A stretch of 64,000 bases of DNA from positions 62,001 to 126,000 of the forward strand of contig NZ_VORW01000001.1 in the NCBI RefSeq assembly GCF_007997215.1, given 5' to 3'. Source of the stretch: Algoriphagus aquimarinus. Lineage in GTDB: Bacteria > Bacteroidota > Bacteroidia > Cytophagales > Cyclobacteriaceae. Position 1 is the first letter of the stretch. Every line of letters starts with the position of its first letter. Of the stretch, positions 1-9,594 are shown one piece after another. Made by a program: the position numbers and the translations under genes. Under the pieces are notes generated by a model. That model was not told where the DNA came from. It worked only from the letters and a program-made list of their open reading frames with translations, and did no database searches.

Positions 1-1197
1 CAAAAGATAAACCGGAAGAATATCCATTGGAGTAACTGACTCAAAAACACCAGTCTGAACGAATGCTCTTTCTTCTCCTCTACCGTTAGAATCCAAAACA
101 AATTCTTTGTTTGGAGTAAGGAAGGAAAGCAAACCTAGTGCTCTATGGTAGCTCAATCTAGTGGTAGGCTTTGCCCAACCCATAAATTCATAGTAATCAC
201 CTTCAGGAATGACAGTGATCTGATTATGATAAAAGCCTAGAAAACCTTCCAAAGAGATCTTCTCGCCAGTAAGTACATTTCCAGAAACCACTCTTACGTG
301 ACCAGAATTAAGATTCCCTTTCACAAAAGTAGAAATAGAAGCACCGCTATAAGTCTTTACATAAGCGGCTTTGGTCAATTCAGATCCTGTAACTGCGATA
401 ACTTTAGAAGCATCGTAAATACCTTCCAGAACGAATTTACCAATCTGAACTACTCCATATGGAGTGACAGTCCAAGCAATTTCACCTTTGTTGATTGGAT
501 CTAAGTGGTGTATCTGCACACCTACGTTACCCGCAGGGTGTGGACCTGAGAACTTGTTCACTTGTGCGCCTTTCAAATCTGCAAAAACCGCTGGAACAGC
601 CTTAGAACCATCTACGTTCAAGTGAACTTTGCCACTCGTCAGTTTAGCCAAAGCCTCAATACCTGCCTGAAGATATTTCTCCTGTCCTTGCAATGCAAAA
701 GCATAATCCGGAGCTAAAGGATGAGTATCAAAAGCAGAGATGAAGATACTCTTAGGCGTATCTGCTGGATTTGCGACTATACCGAAAGGTCTTTGGATGA
801 TGTTAGGCCATGTGCCACTTGCTGCCAGTTTAGCTGCTAAAGCATCTCTATCCAGAGAAGCTATATCAACTTGTGCAAACTGCTCGTGAATGATGGTCGC
901 ATCTGCCAAAATCTTGACTTCAAGCAACTTACGACGATCTCCTCTCTTTATCTCGACAACTTTGCCGGAAACAGGAGCCGCATAAATCACTTGATCCAAT
1001 GCTTTATCGATCAGGATTGGAGTACCTGCCTTTACGGTATCTCCTTCATTGACAAGTACTTTAGGGCGCTGGAGCCCAATAAAGTCTGTCGGCTTAATTG
1101 CGAAGGTTTGCGCCGGGGCGAAATCAGCCAGCTCTTGCTTAGCCTTTCCCACCATATTGATGTCAAAACCTTTCTTAAGCTTCACTATTTTAGACAT
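1..1197 (-). CDS. nqrA: Na+-translocating NADH:quinone reductase subunit A (partial, C-terminus outside window)
   Basis: NqrA is a peripheral, membrane-associated subunit of the six-subunit sodium-pumping NADH:ubiquinone oxidoreductase, and contributes to quinone interaction. The 399 codons seen start with MSKIVKLKKGFDINMVGKA and include the typical PKVLVNEGDTVKAGTPI barrel-sandwich segment (about residues 46-62) and FISAFDTHPLAPDY (about 151-164). Family members are about 445-450 residues, so roughly 50 C-terminal residues lie left of the window. The ATG at 1197 is the first in frame and has a promoter-like box 37 bases upstream. As the gene runs leftwards, nqrB-F are expected just outside the window. 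Confident family call. Confidence 0.93.
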   Translation of the reverse strand, partial: MSKIVKLKKGFDINMVGKAKQELADFAPAQTFAIKPTDFIGLQRPKVLVNEGDTVKAGTPILIDKALDQVIYAAPVSGKVVEIKRGDRRKLLEVKILADATIIHEQFAQVDIASLDRDALAAKLAASGTWPNIIQRPFGIVANPADTPKSIFISAFDTHPLAPDYAFALQGQEKYLQAGIEALAKLTSGKVHLNVDGSKAVPAVFADLKGAQVNKFSGPHPAGNVGVQIHHLDPINKGEIAWTVTPYGVVQIGKFVLEGIYDASKVIAVTGSELTKAAYVKTYSGASISTFVKGNLNSGHVRVVSGNVLTGEKISLEGFLGFYHNQITVIPEGDYYEFMGWAKPTTRLSYHRALGLLSFLTPNKEFVLDSNGRGEERAFVQTGVFESVTPMDILPVYLL

Positions 1198-1233
1198 ATC
1201 TGTTTTTGAACTATGAGCTTTTGAAAAACGCCC

Positions 1234-1241
1234 CAAATCTA
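1234..1241 (-). promoter_or_regulatory. Candidate -7 promoter box of nqrA
   Basis: On the minus strand this reads TAGATTTG, a perfect match to the Bacteroidota -7 consensus TAnnTTTG. It would put the transcript start about 30 bases before the nqrA ATG. No clear TTTG -33 element is seen at 19-21 bases upstream, so the call rests on the -7 box and its position. Confidence 0.4.
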
Positions 1242-1331
1242 ATAAATAACCTTTTTAATCTGAGCGTATATGAACTTTAATGTTTGAACTTTTGGAAGAA
1301 TGGCTTCCTTTGTTTTTAATACATCCTATTT

Positions 1332-2228
1332 TTAGACTGAAAGGACTCCTTCTTCGAGTGATTCCACATATGACCTCACTTGCTCCATCAACCACATCGG
1401 GGTAGAAGTAGCACCGCAGATCCCTACTTTTTCATCTATTTGAAACCAATCAGTATTTATTTCTGTCTCATTTTCTATGAAATAGCTTCTTTCGTTTTGT
1501 CCAAGACAAACTTGATAAAGCGCCTTTCCATTTGAGCTTTTCTTGCCAGAAACGAATAAGATCACATCATTTTCTTGAGCAAAACGCTCCAATTGTGGTT
1601 CACGATTGGAGACCTGACGGCAAATTGAATCATTTGCATTGAAAGTTTCCCTACTCAGTTCTTGCTTAGCTGCCTGGATCCGCTCTTCTATTTTCTGAGA
1701 AATCGCGTAAAAACCCTTGGTACTTTTCGTTGTTTGACTGAAAAGCGTCACTGGCCTGGAAAAATCTATTTTGTCCAAATCAGTATCTTCCATCACCACG
1801 ATAGCTTTTTCAAGCGTCTGGCCAGTCAAGCCAATCACTTCCGCATGGCCCTTTTTGCCATAAATGACAATCTGACCTTCTTCTCGCTCCATTTTGTCAA
1901 AAGCCGTCTTCACTCTGTGCTGAAGCTTCAACACTACTGGACAAGAAGCATCAATCAACTCTATATTATTTTCTATGGCAGTTCTGTAAGTCTCAGGAGG
2001 TTCTCCATGTGCACGGATCAACACCTTGCAATCACGTAATTCTGACAACTGCTCACGATCGATCACCACTAGACCCTTTGCACTGAGGCGCGAAACCTCC
2101 ATATCATTGTGCACGATATCGCCAAGGCAATACAGCTGATCGCTTTGCTCCATCTCATCCTCTGCCATTTTGATGGCAAATTCTACTCCGAAGCAATACC
2201 CAGAGTTTTTATCAATGGTTACCTGCAT
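1332..2228 (-). CDS. ispH: 4-hydroxy-3-methylbut-2-enyl diphosphate reductase
   Basis: IspH (LytB) is the iron-sulfur enzyme of the last step of the MEP isoprenoid pathway, making IPP and DMAPP from HMBPP in the cytoplasm. The 298-residue protein has the first cluster cysteine in SGYCFGV (C12), the second in IDASCPVV and the third in NDSICRQVSNRE, with the family C-terminal GATSTPMWLMEQV. Length is normal. It overlaps the 3' end of cmk by 17 bases, so the two are probably co-transcribed and translationally coupled. A second MEP gene, ispE, lies at 41.0 kb. Confidence 0.96.
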   Translation of the reverse strand: MQVTIDKNSGYCFGVEFAIKMAEDEMEQSDQLYCLGDIVHNDMEVSRLSAKGLVVIDREQLSELRDCKVLIRAHGEPPETYRTAIENNIELIDASCPVVLKLQHRVKTAFDKMEREEGQIVIYGKKGHAEVIGLTGQTLEKAIVVMEDTDLDKIDFSRPVTLFSQTTKSTKGFYAISQKIEERIQAAKQELSRETFNANDSICRQVSNREPQLERFAQENDVILFVSGKKSSNGKALYQVCLGQNERSYFIENETEINTDWFQIDEKVGICGATSTPMWLMEQVRSYVESLEEGVLSV

Positions 2229-2916
2229 AGCTCTCTTGTTTATCTATGATTTGTCTTGCTGCGTGGACAATCTTTCCCACTTGCTCCGCAAAGGTAATAT
2301 TACTGGTATCTACCTCCACTGCATCTGGCATTTTCTTTAGAGGACTTTCTGCACGGGAAGAATCCACTCGATCTCGCTCTGCAAGATTGGTTCTGATATC
2401 CTCCAGATCAACTAGTTCGCCTTTTTCCAAAAGCTCTTCTTGCCTTCTTACAGCTCGGGTATCTAAATCCGCAGTCATAAAAACTTTCAGGTCCGCATTT
2501 GGAAAAACCACTGACCCGATATCCCGTCCGTCCATGACCACACCTTTCTTCTTTCCAAGGCGTTGCTGCTGTGCTACCAACTCTTTTCTGATAGACGCGA
2601 TAGTAGCGATTTCAGATACTTTATTAGAAATACGCATCGTACGGATCTCATCCTCTACGTTCAAACCATTTAGATATGTCTCTTGTTTGAGCGTATCAGG
2701 ATTTAGGTGAAAAGAAATTTCTAGTGATTTCAACCCTTTTTCCACATCATGTGGATTAGCAGGCGACAGGAAATGATTCAAAAAATGTAGCGTCGCCGCT
2801 CTATACATAGCTCCAGAATCGATGTAAGTATATCCCAAATCCTTTGCAACTGCTTTGGCCGTGGAGCTCTTCCCACATCCCGAATATCCATCGATGGCGA
2901 TGACGATTTTATTCAT
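2212..2916 (-). CDS. cmk: (d)CMP kinase
   Basis: Cytidylate kinase phosphorylates CMP and dCMP with ATP in nucleotide salvage. The 234-residue protein begins with a P-loop (GYSGCGKSST, about residues 10-19), then DSGAMYRA (about 34-41) of the CMP-binding region and DGRDIGSVVFPNADLKVFMTA-type core around 129-149, as in bacterial Cmk. The ATG at 2916 gives the usual N-terminus directly before the P-loop strand. It is the first gene of a two-gene unit with ispH. Confidence 0.96.
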   Translation of the reverse strand: MNKIVIAIDGYSGCGKSSTAKAVAKDLGYTYIDSGAMYRAATLHFLNHFLSPANPHDVEKGLKSLEISFHLNPDTLKQETYLNGLNVEDEIRTMRISNKVSEIATIASIRKELVAQQQRLGKKKGVVMDGRDIGSVVFPNADLKVFMTADLDTRAVRRQEELLEKGELVDLEDIRTNLAERDRVDSSRAESPLKKMPDAVEVDTSNITFAEQVGKIVHAARQIIDKQESYAGNH

Positions 2917-3045
2917 TCAAAAAACCCGCTTAATTCGTTTTTTTATTCCTGCGCAAATATAGTAGTTTTAATCTAAACCAATACCCAAACCTTGGAATCG
3001 AATCGCTTATACAGATTCTCTCCAATTAATTTCTCCCACATTTTT

Positions 3046-4692
3046 ATGCAAATCCTAGGTCAATTCGTAGACATCCCAAACCGTGAAATCTATGCTGTTT
3101 CTATCAATATCCTAAATGGGAAAATTGCCAAACTGACAAAAATAGAAGCGGATTCTTCATTGCCCTATTTGATGCCTGGCTTTATCGATGCACATGTGCA
3201 TGTGGAAAGCTCTATGCTTGTCCCTTCCGAATTTGCCAGACTAGCTGTGGTCCATGGCACAGTTGCAACGGTCTCCGATCCTCATGAGATTGCAAATGTC
3301 TGCGGAATGGAAGGCGTGGAATACATGATAAACAATGGAAATCAGGTTCCTTTCAAGTTTTACTTCGGTGCTCCTTCATGCGTCCCTGCCACTCCTTTTG
3401 AAACAGCGGGCGGAGAAATCAATGCCGCTGACATAGAAAACCTAATGTCTCGTCCTGAGATTCATTATCTGGCAGAAATGATGAACTGGCCAGGAACGGT
3501 GAATCGGGATAAATTGGTGATGGAGAAAATCAAAATCTCGAAGAAATACGGCAAACCCATCGATGGACATGCACCTGGACTAAAAGGAGTACTGGCAGAG
3601 AAATATGTAAGTGCTGGCCCAAGCACAGATCATGAATGCTTTACAGCTGATGAAGCTCTGGGAAAATTAAAACTTGGGATGAAAATAGCCATTCGTGAAG
3701 GTTCAGCTGCCAAAAATTTCGAGGCGTTGATCGATATGATCGATGAATATCCAGAGATGATCATGTTTTGCTCGGATGATAAGCATCCCGATAATCTAGC
3801 AGTTTCTCATATCAATGAGCTAGCCGCTAGAGCTGTCGCAAAAGGCAAAGATGTGTTTCATGTACTTCAAGCGGCTTGCCTGAATCCGATTGCTCATTAC
3901 TCTCTGAATGTAGGACAACTTAGAAAAGGTGATCCAGCTGATTTTATTCTGGTGAAAGACTTGAAAGATTTCAAAGTCATCAGCACCTATATAGATGGAG
4001 AGAAAGTAGCTGAAAATGGAAAGACGCTGATTAAGCCAATCAAAAATGAGATTATAAATAATTTCAATACTTCAATAAAGAAACCAGAAGACTTTCAACT
4101 CAAAGCAAACGGAACCAAAGTCAGAGTCATCGAAGCTCTGGACGGACAATTGATCACGCCGGAAATCAAAGGAGAGATTCTAATCAAAGATGGCTTCGCA
4201 GAATCAAATCCTGCTGAAGACATCTTAAAAATCACGGTGGTCAATCGCTACGAAGATGCTCCACCAGCAATAGCTTTCATTAAGAATTTTGGACTAAAAA
4301 CTGGAGCCATTGCTTCCTCAGTAGGCCATGACTCACATAATATCATCGCTGTCGGCATCGATGATGAATCCATTTGCAAAGCAGTCAATCTAATCATAGC
4401 TGCAAAAGGCGGAGTTTCAGCCGTCTCTGGAGAACAGGAAGAAATACTTCCTCTTCCAGTCGGAGGAATTATGTCCGCTTCGGATGGATACGAAGTTGCC
4501 GCTGCCTACACATGTATCGATAGACTTGCTAAAGAAATGGGTGCTACGCTAAATTCCCCTTTTATGACGCTGAGCTTTATGGCTTTGCTTGTAATTCCAG
4601 ATCTGAAGCTTAGTGACAAAGGGTTGTTTAATGGGCAGAGATTTGAGTTTGAGGAGGTGTTTTTAGAAAGCCCTATGACAGATTCCGGGTGA
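3046..4692 (+). CDS. ade: Adenine deaminase
   Basis: Amidohydrolase-superfamily enzyme converting adenine to hypoxanthine and ammonia in purine salvage. Visible: the metal-binding [14 protein letters not shown] near residues 45-58, [11 protein letters not shown], and the C-terminal adenine deaminase domain with [13 protein letters not shown] and [13 protein letters not shown] chose the ATG at 3046 (548 residues); a TTG at 2992 is in frame but adds 18 residues unlike the family. Transcribed alone, divergent from cmk. Full length, no missing motif noticed. Confidence 0.92.
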   Translation: MQILGQFVDIPNREIYAVSINILNGKIAKLTKIEADSSLPYLMPGFIDAHVHVESSMLVPSEFARLAVVHGTVATVSDPHEIANVCGMEGVEYMINNGNQVPFKFYFGAPSCVPATPFETAGGEINAADIENLMSRPEIHYLAEMMNWPGTVNRDKLVMEKIKISKKYGKPIDGHAPGLKGVLAEKYVSAGPSTDHECFTADEALGKLKLGMKIAIREGSAAKNFEALIDMIDEYPEMIMFCSDDKHPDNLAVSHINELAARAVAKGKDVFHVLQAACLNPIAHYSLNVGQLRKGDPADFILVKDLKDFKVISTYIDGEKVAENGKTLIKPIKNEIINNFNTSIKKPEDFQLKANGTKVRVIEALDGQLITPEIKGEILIKDGFAESNPAEDILKITVVNRYEDAPPAIAFIKNFGLKTGAIASSVGHDSHNIIAVGIDDESICKAVNLIIAAKGGVSAVSGEQEEILPLPVGGIMSASDGYEVAAAYTCIDRLAKEMGATLNSPFMTLSFMALLVIPDLKLSDKGLFNGQRFEFEEVFLESPMTDSG

Positions 4693-4743
4693 CCGATGTG
4701 CCAAATCCTAAAGTGAAACTTATTCTAAGACGCTTTATCCTTT

Positions 4744-4910
4744 TGGTTCTACCCTTAAGTTAGTGGAAAACATGGTTCTTGTTAGGCTTAAATATCAATG
4801 GAGAAAAGGCCAGGAGCATTTTAAGACTGAATATCAGGCTTCTTTAAGCGTTATTCAGCTAGGAGGTAGATTTTCATTACCGGACTTCCATTAAATTCGT
4901 GGTAGAACCA
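4744..4910. repeat. 167-bp spacer bounded by a 10-bp perfect inverted repeat
   Basis: TGGTTCTACC (4744-4753) and its exact reverse complement GGTAGAACCA (4901-4910) flank a gene-free stretch after ade. A 40-codon ATG ORF (4770-4892) lies inside, ending in SLPDFH, and is not recognised. It may be a decayed miniature element or coincidence. Confidence 0.3.
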
Positions 4911-4942
4911 TCCTTTTTGCTAAAATTATCCTTCATCCTATT

Positions 4943-5236
4943 TTGAAAGATCCAGACTTCCATATTTTATCCCAAATCCAAAAAGCCCATTCCATTGGGA
5001 GTGTAGTGACTCTGATTTCATTTGTTGTAAATGTATTTGCAAGTAGAATAAAGGAGCTAGAGTTTCTAATCATTCCATTGATCATCATCGTGTCCTTTAC
5101 GATTATCGGTTCAGCATACTTCTTCTTTCAAAGTTTAAAACACAAAGAAGAAATCGAGAATCCAGGCAAGAATAACATCGCCTTCATTTTCAGGATAGGA
5201 ATAAACCTTGTTTTGCTAGCGCTTATGGTACTTTGA
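4943..5236 (+). CDS. Small hypothetical membrane protein
   Basis: 97-residue protein, not recognised. A short polar N-terminus (KDPDFHILSQIQKAHSIG) is followed by three hydrophobic segments, about residues 19-33, 40-62 and 79-97, suggesting three membrane passes with a charged loop (KHKEEIENPGKNN) between the second and third. The start is uncertain: the only in-frame candidate near the beginning is TTG at 4943, with no ATG upstream before the previous stop. It sits alone between ade and the MG2/plug protein. Hydropathy supports a real gene more than any motif does. Confidence 0.5.
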   Translation: MKDPDFHILSQIQKAHSIGSVVTLISFVVNVFASRIKELEFLIIPLIIIVSFTIIGSAYFFFQSLKHKEEIENPGKNNIAFIFRIGINLVLLALMVL

Positions 5237-5366
5237 AAAGTAGAATTCTATCCATAAGTAATTGCCATACACCAATTAAAATAAGGCTTACTATTTATCA
5301 AAATCATACAAACTAATACTCTAGATTATTCTTAAATATTTATCTTACTTAAGAACTAAATTAAAG

Positions 5367-7808
5367 ATGAGGATTTTGATAAAACCAAAAAAAACAAAGT
5401 ACCGCCTCGGAACACTGTTTGGCTTTATTGCCTTTTTCCTGATTTCCTTCTCTCCAGCTACTGATCCTTTAGAAAGAATCATTTCCGCTTTTGAGAAATA
5501 TCTCACTGAAAGCCCCCATGAGAAAGTTTATATCCATGTAGACAAAGAGGACTATGCCGCTGGCGAAACGATTTGGTTTAAAGCCTATCTTACCGCAGGT
5601 CCATACCATGAACCATCGTTACTCAGTAATACTATTTACCTCGAGCTGATCAATAGTTCCGGTGAAGTTATCCAGCATCATCAGCTTTTTTCTCCTGATG
5701 GTTTTGCGGCTGGTCAGCTAGAATTGGATGAATCGCTACCTGCTGGTAACTACTTGCTGCGATCTTATACCAACTGGATGAGAAATTCAGGGGAAGAATA
5801 TTTTTTCCACAAACAGCTAAAAATCTGGAATGAAAAAACACAAAGTCAAGAGCAATTAACTCAGGGAAATCTAGACATCCAGTTCTTTCCTGAAGGCGGT
5901 AGCTTGGTCGAGGGGATTATGAGCAAAGTGGCATTTAAGGCTATCGGAACAGATGGTCTAGGAAAATTCGTGAAAGGTAGGATTCTTGACGGTGAAAAAG
6001 TGATCGCTGAGTTTGAAAGTAATCAATTAGGAATGGGAGTATTTGCATTACTTCCCGAAAAAGGCAAACAATACAAAGCCCAGATAGAGTCAAGAGGTCA
6101 GGAAGTGATTTTACCCAGTCCGCTTGAATCCGGCATCGTGATGTCAATAACCAATTCTCCCAAATCATCAGACATCTTAATTAAGATTCAAGCGACTGAA
6201 AACTCCACTTTACAATCCGTTTTTCTCTTAGCACAAACTCGAGGTATTGTCGGTGCTTCCAGTAAGGCAGATCTTTCAAAAAAGATCGTTTTTGTCCGAA
6301 TCCCGAAGACAGAGTTTCCCTCTGGCATTGCACAAATCACGGCCTTGGATGAAACAGGAAATCCACTGGCAGAGCGGCTAGTATTCATTGATCAACAGGA
6401 TCAGATGACCATCACTGCTTCCATGAACAAATCAGTTTATAAGTCAAGAGAACGAGTTCAAGTCGATATAGAAGCAAAAGATAAAGAGGGAAATCCAGTC
6501 GCGGCTAATATGTCATTAAGTGTATTTGATGGTAGTCAGGTAGCTCTGAATGAAAACAAGGAAACGATACAATCTAATCTTTTACTTTCTTCAGAACTTA
6601 AAGGACACATCGAATCACCCGGATATTATTTCAATTCCACCAATCAGGATCGTGAAAAAGAGCTAGATATCCTGATGCTGACGCAGGGCTGGAGAAAATT
6701 CACAATTAAACAGGCATTGAGCGAAAATGCGCCAGATCCTATTTATAGAGTTGAAAGAGGTTTGTCGATTAGAGGAGTTCTTACAGACATTAAGAATAAT
6801 CAGCCTATCGAGGAAGGAACGGTTTCTTACTTGTCTTTATTTCCGATTGCTGAATCTAAGACGGCCACAAGCAACTCAATTGGTGAATTTGAAATTCATG
6901 ACCTTATCTTTTTTGACTCGACGAAAGTAATGCTACAAGGGAAATCTATCAAGGGAAAAGCCGCTACTGTTTCGATAGATAGCTCCTATCATTCTCCGAG
7001 TCTTGCCTATCACATCCGTTCTACACTTATTCGACCGAGCGATTTAGAGCAGAGTTTCATGACAAATGCCGCAGAGCGTCAAGCGATAGAAAAAGCCTTT
7101 GACCTCGATAACTCAGAACTGTCTCTTGAGGAAGTAGAGGTGAAGGGAAAAAGAATTGATAAACCCTCCAAAACCTCCAGTTCCTATGGTGCTGGAACTG
7201 TCCAGATGCAAGTGGCCGGAAAGATTGATCTAGAAAACCAACAGCACCCCCTAGATCTCGTCAAAGGAAGGGTATCTGGTGTTCAAATAACAGGCACTGG
7301 ACCAAGTTCCAAGATTCTAATCCAAGGTGTAGGTTCCATCAACAGCAGTATGGAGCCTTTGATTTTGCTGAATGATTTCCCCATCAAACTGGAGAGTTTA
7401 CAAAGCCTACCCGTTCACGAAATTCAAAGTTATACCGTATGGAAAGGACCAGATACCGCGATCTTCGGTGCAAGAGGAGCAAATGGTGTAATAGGATTTT
7501 ACACCAAAAAGGAAATTGGAGACGCAATCGCAGCAAGTGAAAAAGATGAAAGACTCCAAGTAATAGGCTATCAGATTGCAAAAGAGTTTTATTCCCCAAA
7601 GTACCCTCTACAAGAACTTAATCAGGCAAAACTAGATCGACGCGCAACACTTTTTTGGGCACCGAATATTCAAACGGATTCACATGGAAAAGCCTCTGTT
7701 TCCTTTTACAATTCTGATGCGGAGAATGTGATTTATGGAGAGATAGAAGGAATTAGTAAAGGTGGTAAACCTGGAACTTCAAGATTTAGCTACATTATTG
7801 AAAAGTAA
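5367..7808 (+). CDS. Secreted MG2-domain and TonB-plug-domain protein
   Basis: 813-residue exported protein of a Bacteroidota family often named TonB-dependent receptor plug domain protein. Order: signal/anchor region (about residues 10-32), an N-terminal alpha-2-macroglobulin-like MG2 domain (HEKVYIHVDKEDYAAGETIWFKAYL, split here as HEKVYIHVDKED then GETIWFKAYL, about 50-75), further macroglobulin-like beta domains including KSRERVQVDIEAKDKEG near 360, and a plug-like domain near the C-terminus (LVKGRVSGVQITGTG about 630-645, DFPIKLE, GARGANGVIGFYTKK about 698-712). There is no following beta-barrel, so it cannot be a transporter by itself. The family is thought to be surface-exposed; its role is unknown. 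No operon partner. Confidence 0.8.
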   Translation: MRILIKPKKTKYRLGTLFGFIAFFLISFSPATDPLERIISAFEKYLTESPHEKVYIHVDKEDYAAGETIWFKAYLTAGPYHEPSLLSNTIYLELINSSGEVIQHHQLFSPDGFAAGQLELDESLPAGNYLLRSYTNWMRNSGEEYFFHKQLKIWNEKTQSQEQLTQGNLDIQFFPEGGSLVEGIMSKVAFKAIGTDGLGKFVKGRILDGEKVIAEFESNQLGMGVFALLPEKGKQYKAQIESRGQEVILPSPLESGIVMSITNSPKSSDILIKIQATENSTLQSVFLLAQTRGIVGASSKADLSKKIVFVRIPKTEFPSGIAQITALDETGNPLAERLVFIDQQDQMTITASMNKSVYKSRERVQVDIEAKDKEGNPVAANMSLSVFDGSQVALNENKETIQSNLLLSSELKGHIESPGYYFNSTNQDREKELDILMLTQGWRKFTIKQALSENAPDPIYRVERGLSIRGVLTDIKNNQPIEEGTVSYLSLFPIAESKTATSNSIGEFEIHDLIFFDSTKVMLQGKSIKGKAATVSIDSSYHSPSLAYHIRSTLIRPSDLEQSFMTNAAERQAIEKAFDLDNSELSLEEVEVKGKRIDKPSKTSSSYGAGTVQMQVAGKIDLENQQHPLDLVKGRVSGVQITGTGPSSKILIQGVGSINSSMEPLILLNDFPIKLESLQSLPVHEIQSYTVWKGPDTAIFGARGANGVIGFYTKKEIGDAIAASEKDERLQVIGYQIAKEFYSPKYPLQELNQAKLDRRATLFWAPNIQTDSHGKASVSFYNSDAENVIYGEIEGISKGGKPGTSRFSYIIEK

Positions 7809-7822
7809 GCGGATAAGTAAAT

Positions 7823-7853
7823 AACCTTTTAGGTTTTTGAAACCTGGAAGGTT
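7823..7853. repeat. Strong stem-loop after the MG2/plug gene
   Basis: A 14-bp stem (7823-7836 with 7840-7853, two G-U pairs in RNA) closes a three-base loop. It lies 15 bases after the stop codon but has no clean T-run, so it may be an mRNA 3'-end stabiliser or a dispersed palindrome rather than an intrinsic terminator. Confidence 0.5.
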
Positions 7854-8054
7854 TCGACTTTTAATATTCTGAAGTAATGTGGAAAAGTCCGGAGTCCAAT
7901 TCCGAATTTTTCAATAAAACCGAAACCCCTTAAGATTCCAAAAAAGACTTAGTCAGTTCAATCTCTTTCATCCTCAGTTTTATAAAGTTAATTCTGACGT
8001 TAAAATGTTTAAAAATGTTGATTACTAAATTCTTAAAAAAAATATTAATAATTA

Positions 8055-8087
8055 GTTGCACTTTTACCGCCCCCCCACCTATATTGC
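8055..8087 (+). promoter_or_regulatory. Candidate promoter with a seven-cytosine tract in its spacer
   Basis: GTTG (8055-8058) resembles the -33 TTTG element and TATATTGC (8080-8087) partly matches the -7 consensus TAnnTTTG, with a 21-base spacer. The spacer holds an uninterrupted C7 run (8070-8076) in an otherwise AT-rich region. Slippage there would change the spacing. Inferred from sequence only. Confidence 0.35.
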
Positions 8088-8165
8088 TAGTGATCTTTTG
8101 GCCAAGTGATTAGGAAAACGAATCCGCCTACACAAAGGGATTTTTTCAGGTAAATTCTATTTAAG

Positions 8166-8348
8166 ATGAAAAAGTTAAAACTATTAGCATTAGGAGTTGG
8201 AATTTTAGGTATTAGTGTTTTCGGAATGGCATATTCAGGTTCTTTCGACGCAGAAGCCCAAGCTACTGTTAAATGTAATTGGAACGGCAATGATTGCTTC
8301 GATCCTATTTCAGATGCAATGTGTGGATGTGAAGCCGAAGAGGATTAA
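8166..8348 (+). CDS. Small secreted cysteine-rich peptide (NVEALA-like)
   Basis: 60-residue precursor. The N-terminus MKKLKLLALGVGILGISVFG is a typical signal peptide; the remaining part contains SFDAEAQA, which resembles the NVEALA motif of short Bacteroidota exported peptides, then four cysteines (KCNWNGNDCFDP and MCGCEAEED) ending in CxC and an acidic tail. It is followed after 97 bases by a DUF4221-like beta-propeller lipoprotein gene and a CxxC lipoprotein gene, the type of neighbourhood in which such peptides occur. Function unknown; maturation or surface attachment is conjecture. Confidence 0.65.
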   Translation: MKKLKLLALGVGILGISVFGMAYSGSFDAEAQATVKCNWNGNDCFDPISDAMCGCEAEED

Positions 8349-8445
8349 ATTTCATCAACCAAATAATTATTGAAGGAGATTAGTTTTAAATTCAGGGCAT
8401 TTGAAATGCTATTTAAAACGATCTCTTTCATTTCTAAAAACAAGA

Positions 8446-9594
8446 ATGACAAAGCTTTATAAATTAGTATTTATTGTTGCCATAATTTCCTGTAACCCTA
8501 AGAATGTCACGAATGAAATAAACACCTATACTTTTGAAACTTTAAAAATTCCTATCAAAGAAAACTTTGTTCCCAGTATAACTAGAAATCAATACTTAGA
8601 TAGTGATTCTGGAGAGTATTTGGCTCTGTACAGCAAGACTAGTCAGAGATTGGAATTCTTTAATTTGGAAACCAAACAATCTTCAAAAAGTATAAAAATA
8701 GATAGAGAAGGTCCAAATGGTGTCGGATCCTTCAATGGATTTACAATAGCCTCATTGGATTGTTTACTTCTTGCATCAATACCTCCAAAAATTCAAGTAC
8801 TTGACTTTAGCGGAAATAAAAAAAGAAGTATACCTGTAAATGATCCCAAAAATAAAGTGAATTGGCTGGGTTCTACTAATTTAGTTCCATTTTTATTTAA
8901 AGGTGATACTTTGTTCGGTTCTCAACCTTTTTTCTCCGACATTTTCAAAACATCAAAAGGCGAGGCGAAACAATCTACCCCTTTTTTCTACATGAATCTT
9001 TCATTAGAAAAGCCTGAAGTAGCGTGGCTTGATATTAATCGACCAGAAGATGAATGGGACAAAGGAAAAAAAGACCCGAATCTATCGTGGGCCGATCGAT
9101 ATGACTCAATCATTGTTTCTCCTCTATCAGATCACAGACTATGGATTATTTCGAAAAACAAAAGAAAACTTCTTGGATACAAGGAAGCTAGATCATCACA
9201 TTTAAATCAGTTTAATATTTTAAAAGATTATCCCGTTGGGGATCAAGGAATGATTAGAGCATTAGAAGCGGGCAGATATGAAATCTTACTAAATGATCAT
9301 TATAGAGATGTGTTTTATCGCTTCTTCTTTGCAGGCATAAAATTGGAAAATTATAATCTGACTCCTCGAGAATTATTTACCAACAAACCCAGAGTGGGAG
9401 TTTTAGTCCTTAATAAAGATTTAGATATCATTGGAGAGCATTTATTCGAAGACCATGCTGTAGAAAACTGGAATTACTTCGTTGGTAAAAAAGGGCTCTA
9501 TGTCTCAACCAACAATCCAAATCGGGATGACTTTGATGAGAATTTCCTGCGCTATGACATCATTAGATTTGAAGGATTAGAATATGAGGATTAA
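8446..9594 (+). CDS. DUF4221-like beta-propeller lipoprotein
   Basis: 382 residues from the ATG at 8446; a TTG at 8401 would add 15 residues before the signal peptide and is less likely. The N-terminus MTKLYKLVFIVAIISC is a lipoprotein signal with C16 as the acylated residue. The body resembles the six-bladed propeller/DUF4221 proteins of Cytophagales, with the blade motif KIDREGPNGVGSFNGF (about residues 87-102) and repeated aromatic and Asp-rich strands. Likely attached to the outer membrane. Its stop overlaps the next start by 11 bases, so the two are coupled. No enzymatic residues recognised. Confidence 0.65.
   Translation: MTKLYKLVFIVAIISCNPKNVTNEINTYTFETLKIPIKENFVPSITRNQYLDSDSGEYLALYSKTSQRLEFFNLETKQSSKSIKIDREGPNGVGSFNGFTIASLDCLLLASIPPKIQVLDFSGNKKRSIPVNDPKNKVNWLGSTNLVPFLFKGDTLFGSQPFFSDIFKTSKGEAKQSTPFFYMNLSLEKPEVAWLDINRPEDEWDKGKKDPNLSWADRYDSIIVSPLSDHRLWIISKNKRKLLGYKEARSSHLNQFNILKDYPVGDQGMIRALEAGRYEILLNDHYRDVFYRFFFAGIKLENYNLTPRELFTNKPRVGVLVLNKDLDIIGEHLFEDHAVENWNYFVGKKGLYVSTNNPNRDDFDENFLRYDIIRFEGLEYED

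Noticed and set aside
871..1209. 112-codon plus-strand ORF
   Set aside because: Lies wholly antisense to nqrA, which has clear protein similarity; a shadow frame.
2992..3045. TTG-initiated extension of adenine deaminase
   Set aside because: Adds 18 residues unlike the family; the ATG at 3046 directly precedes the conserved beginning.
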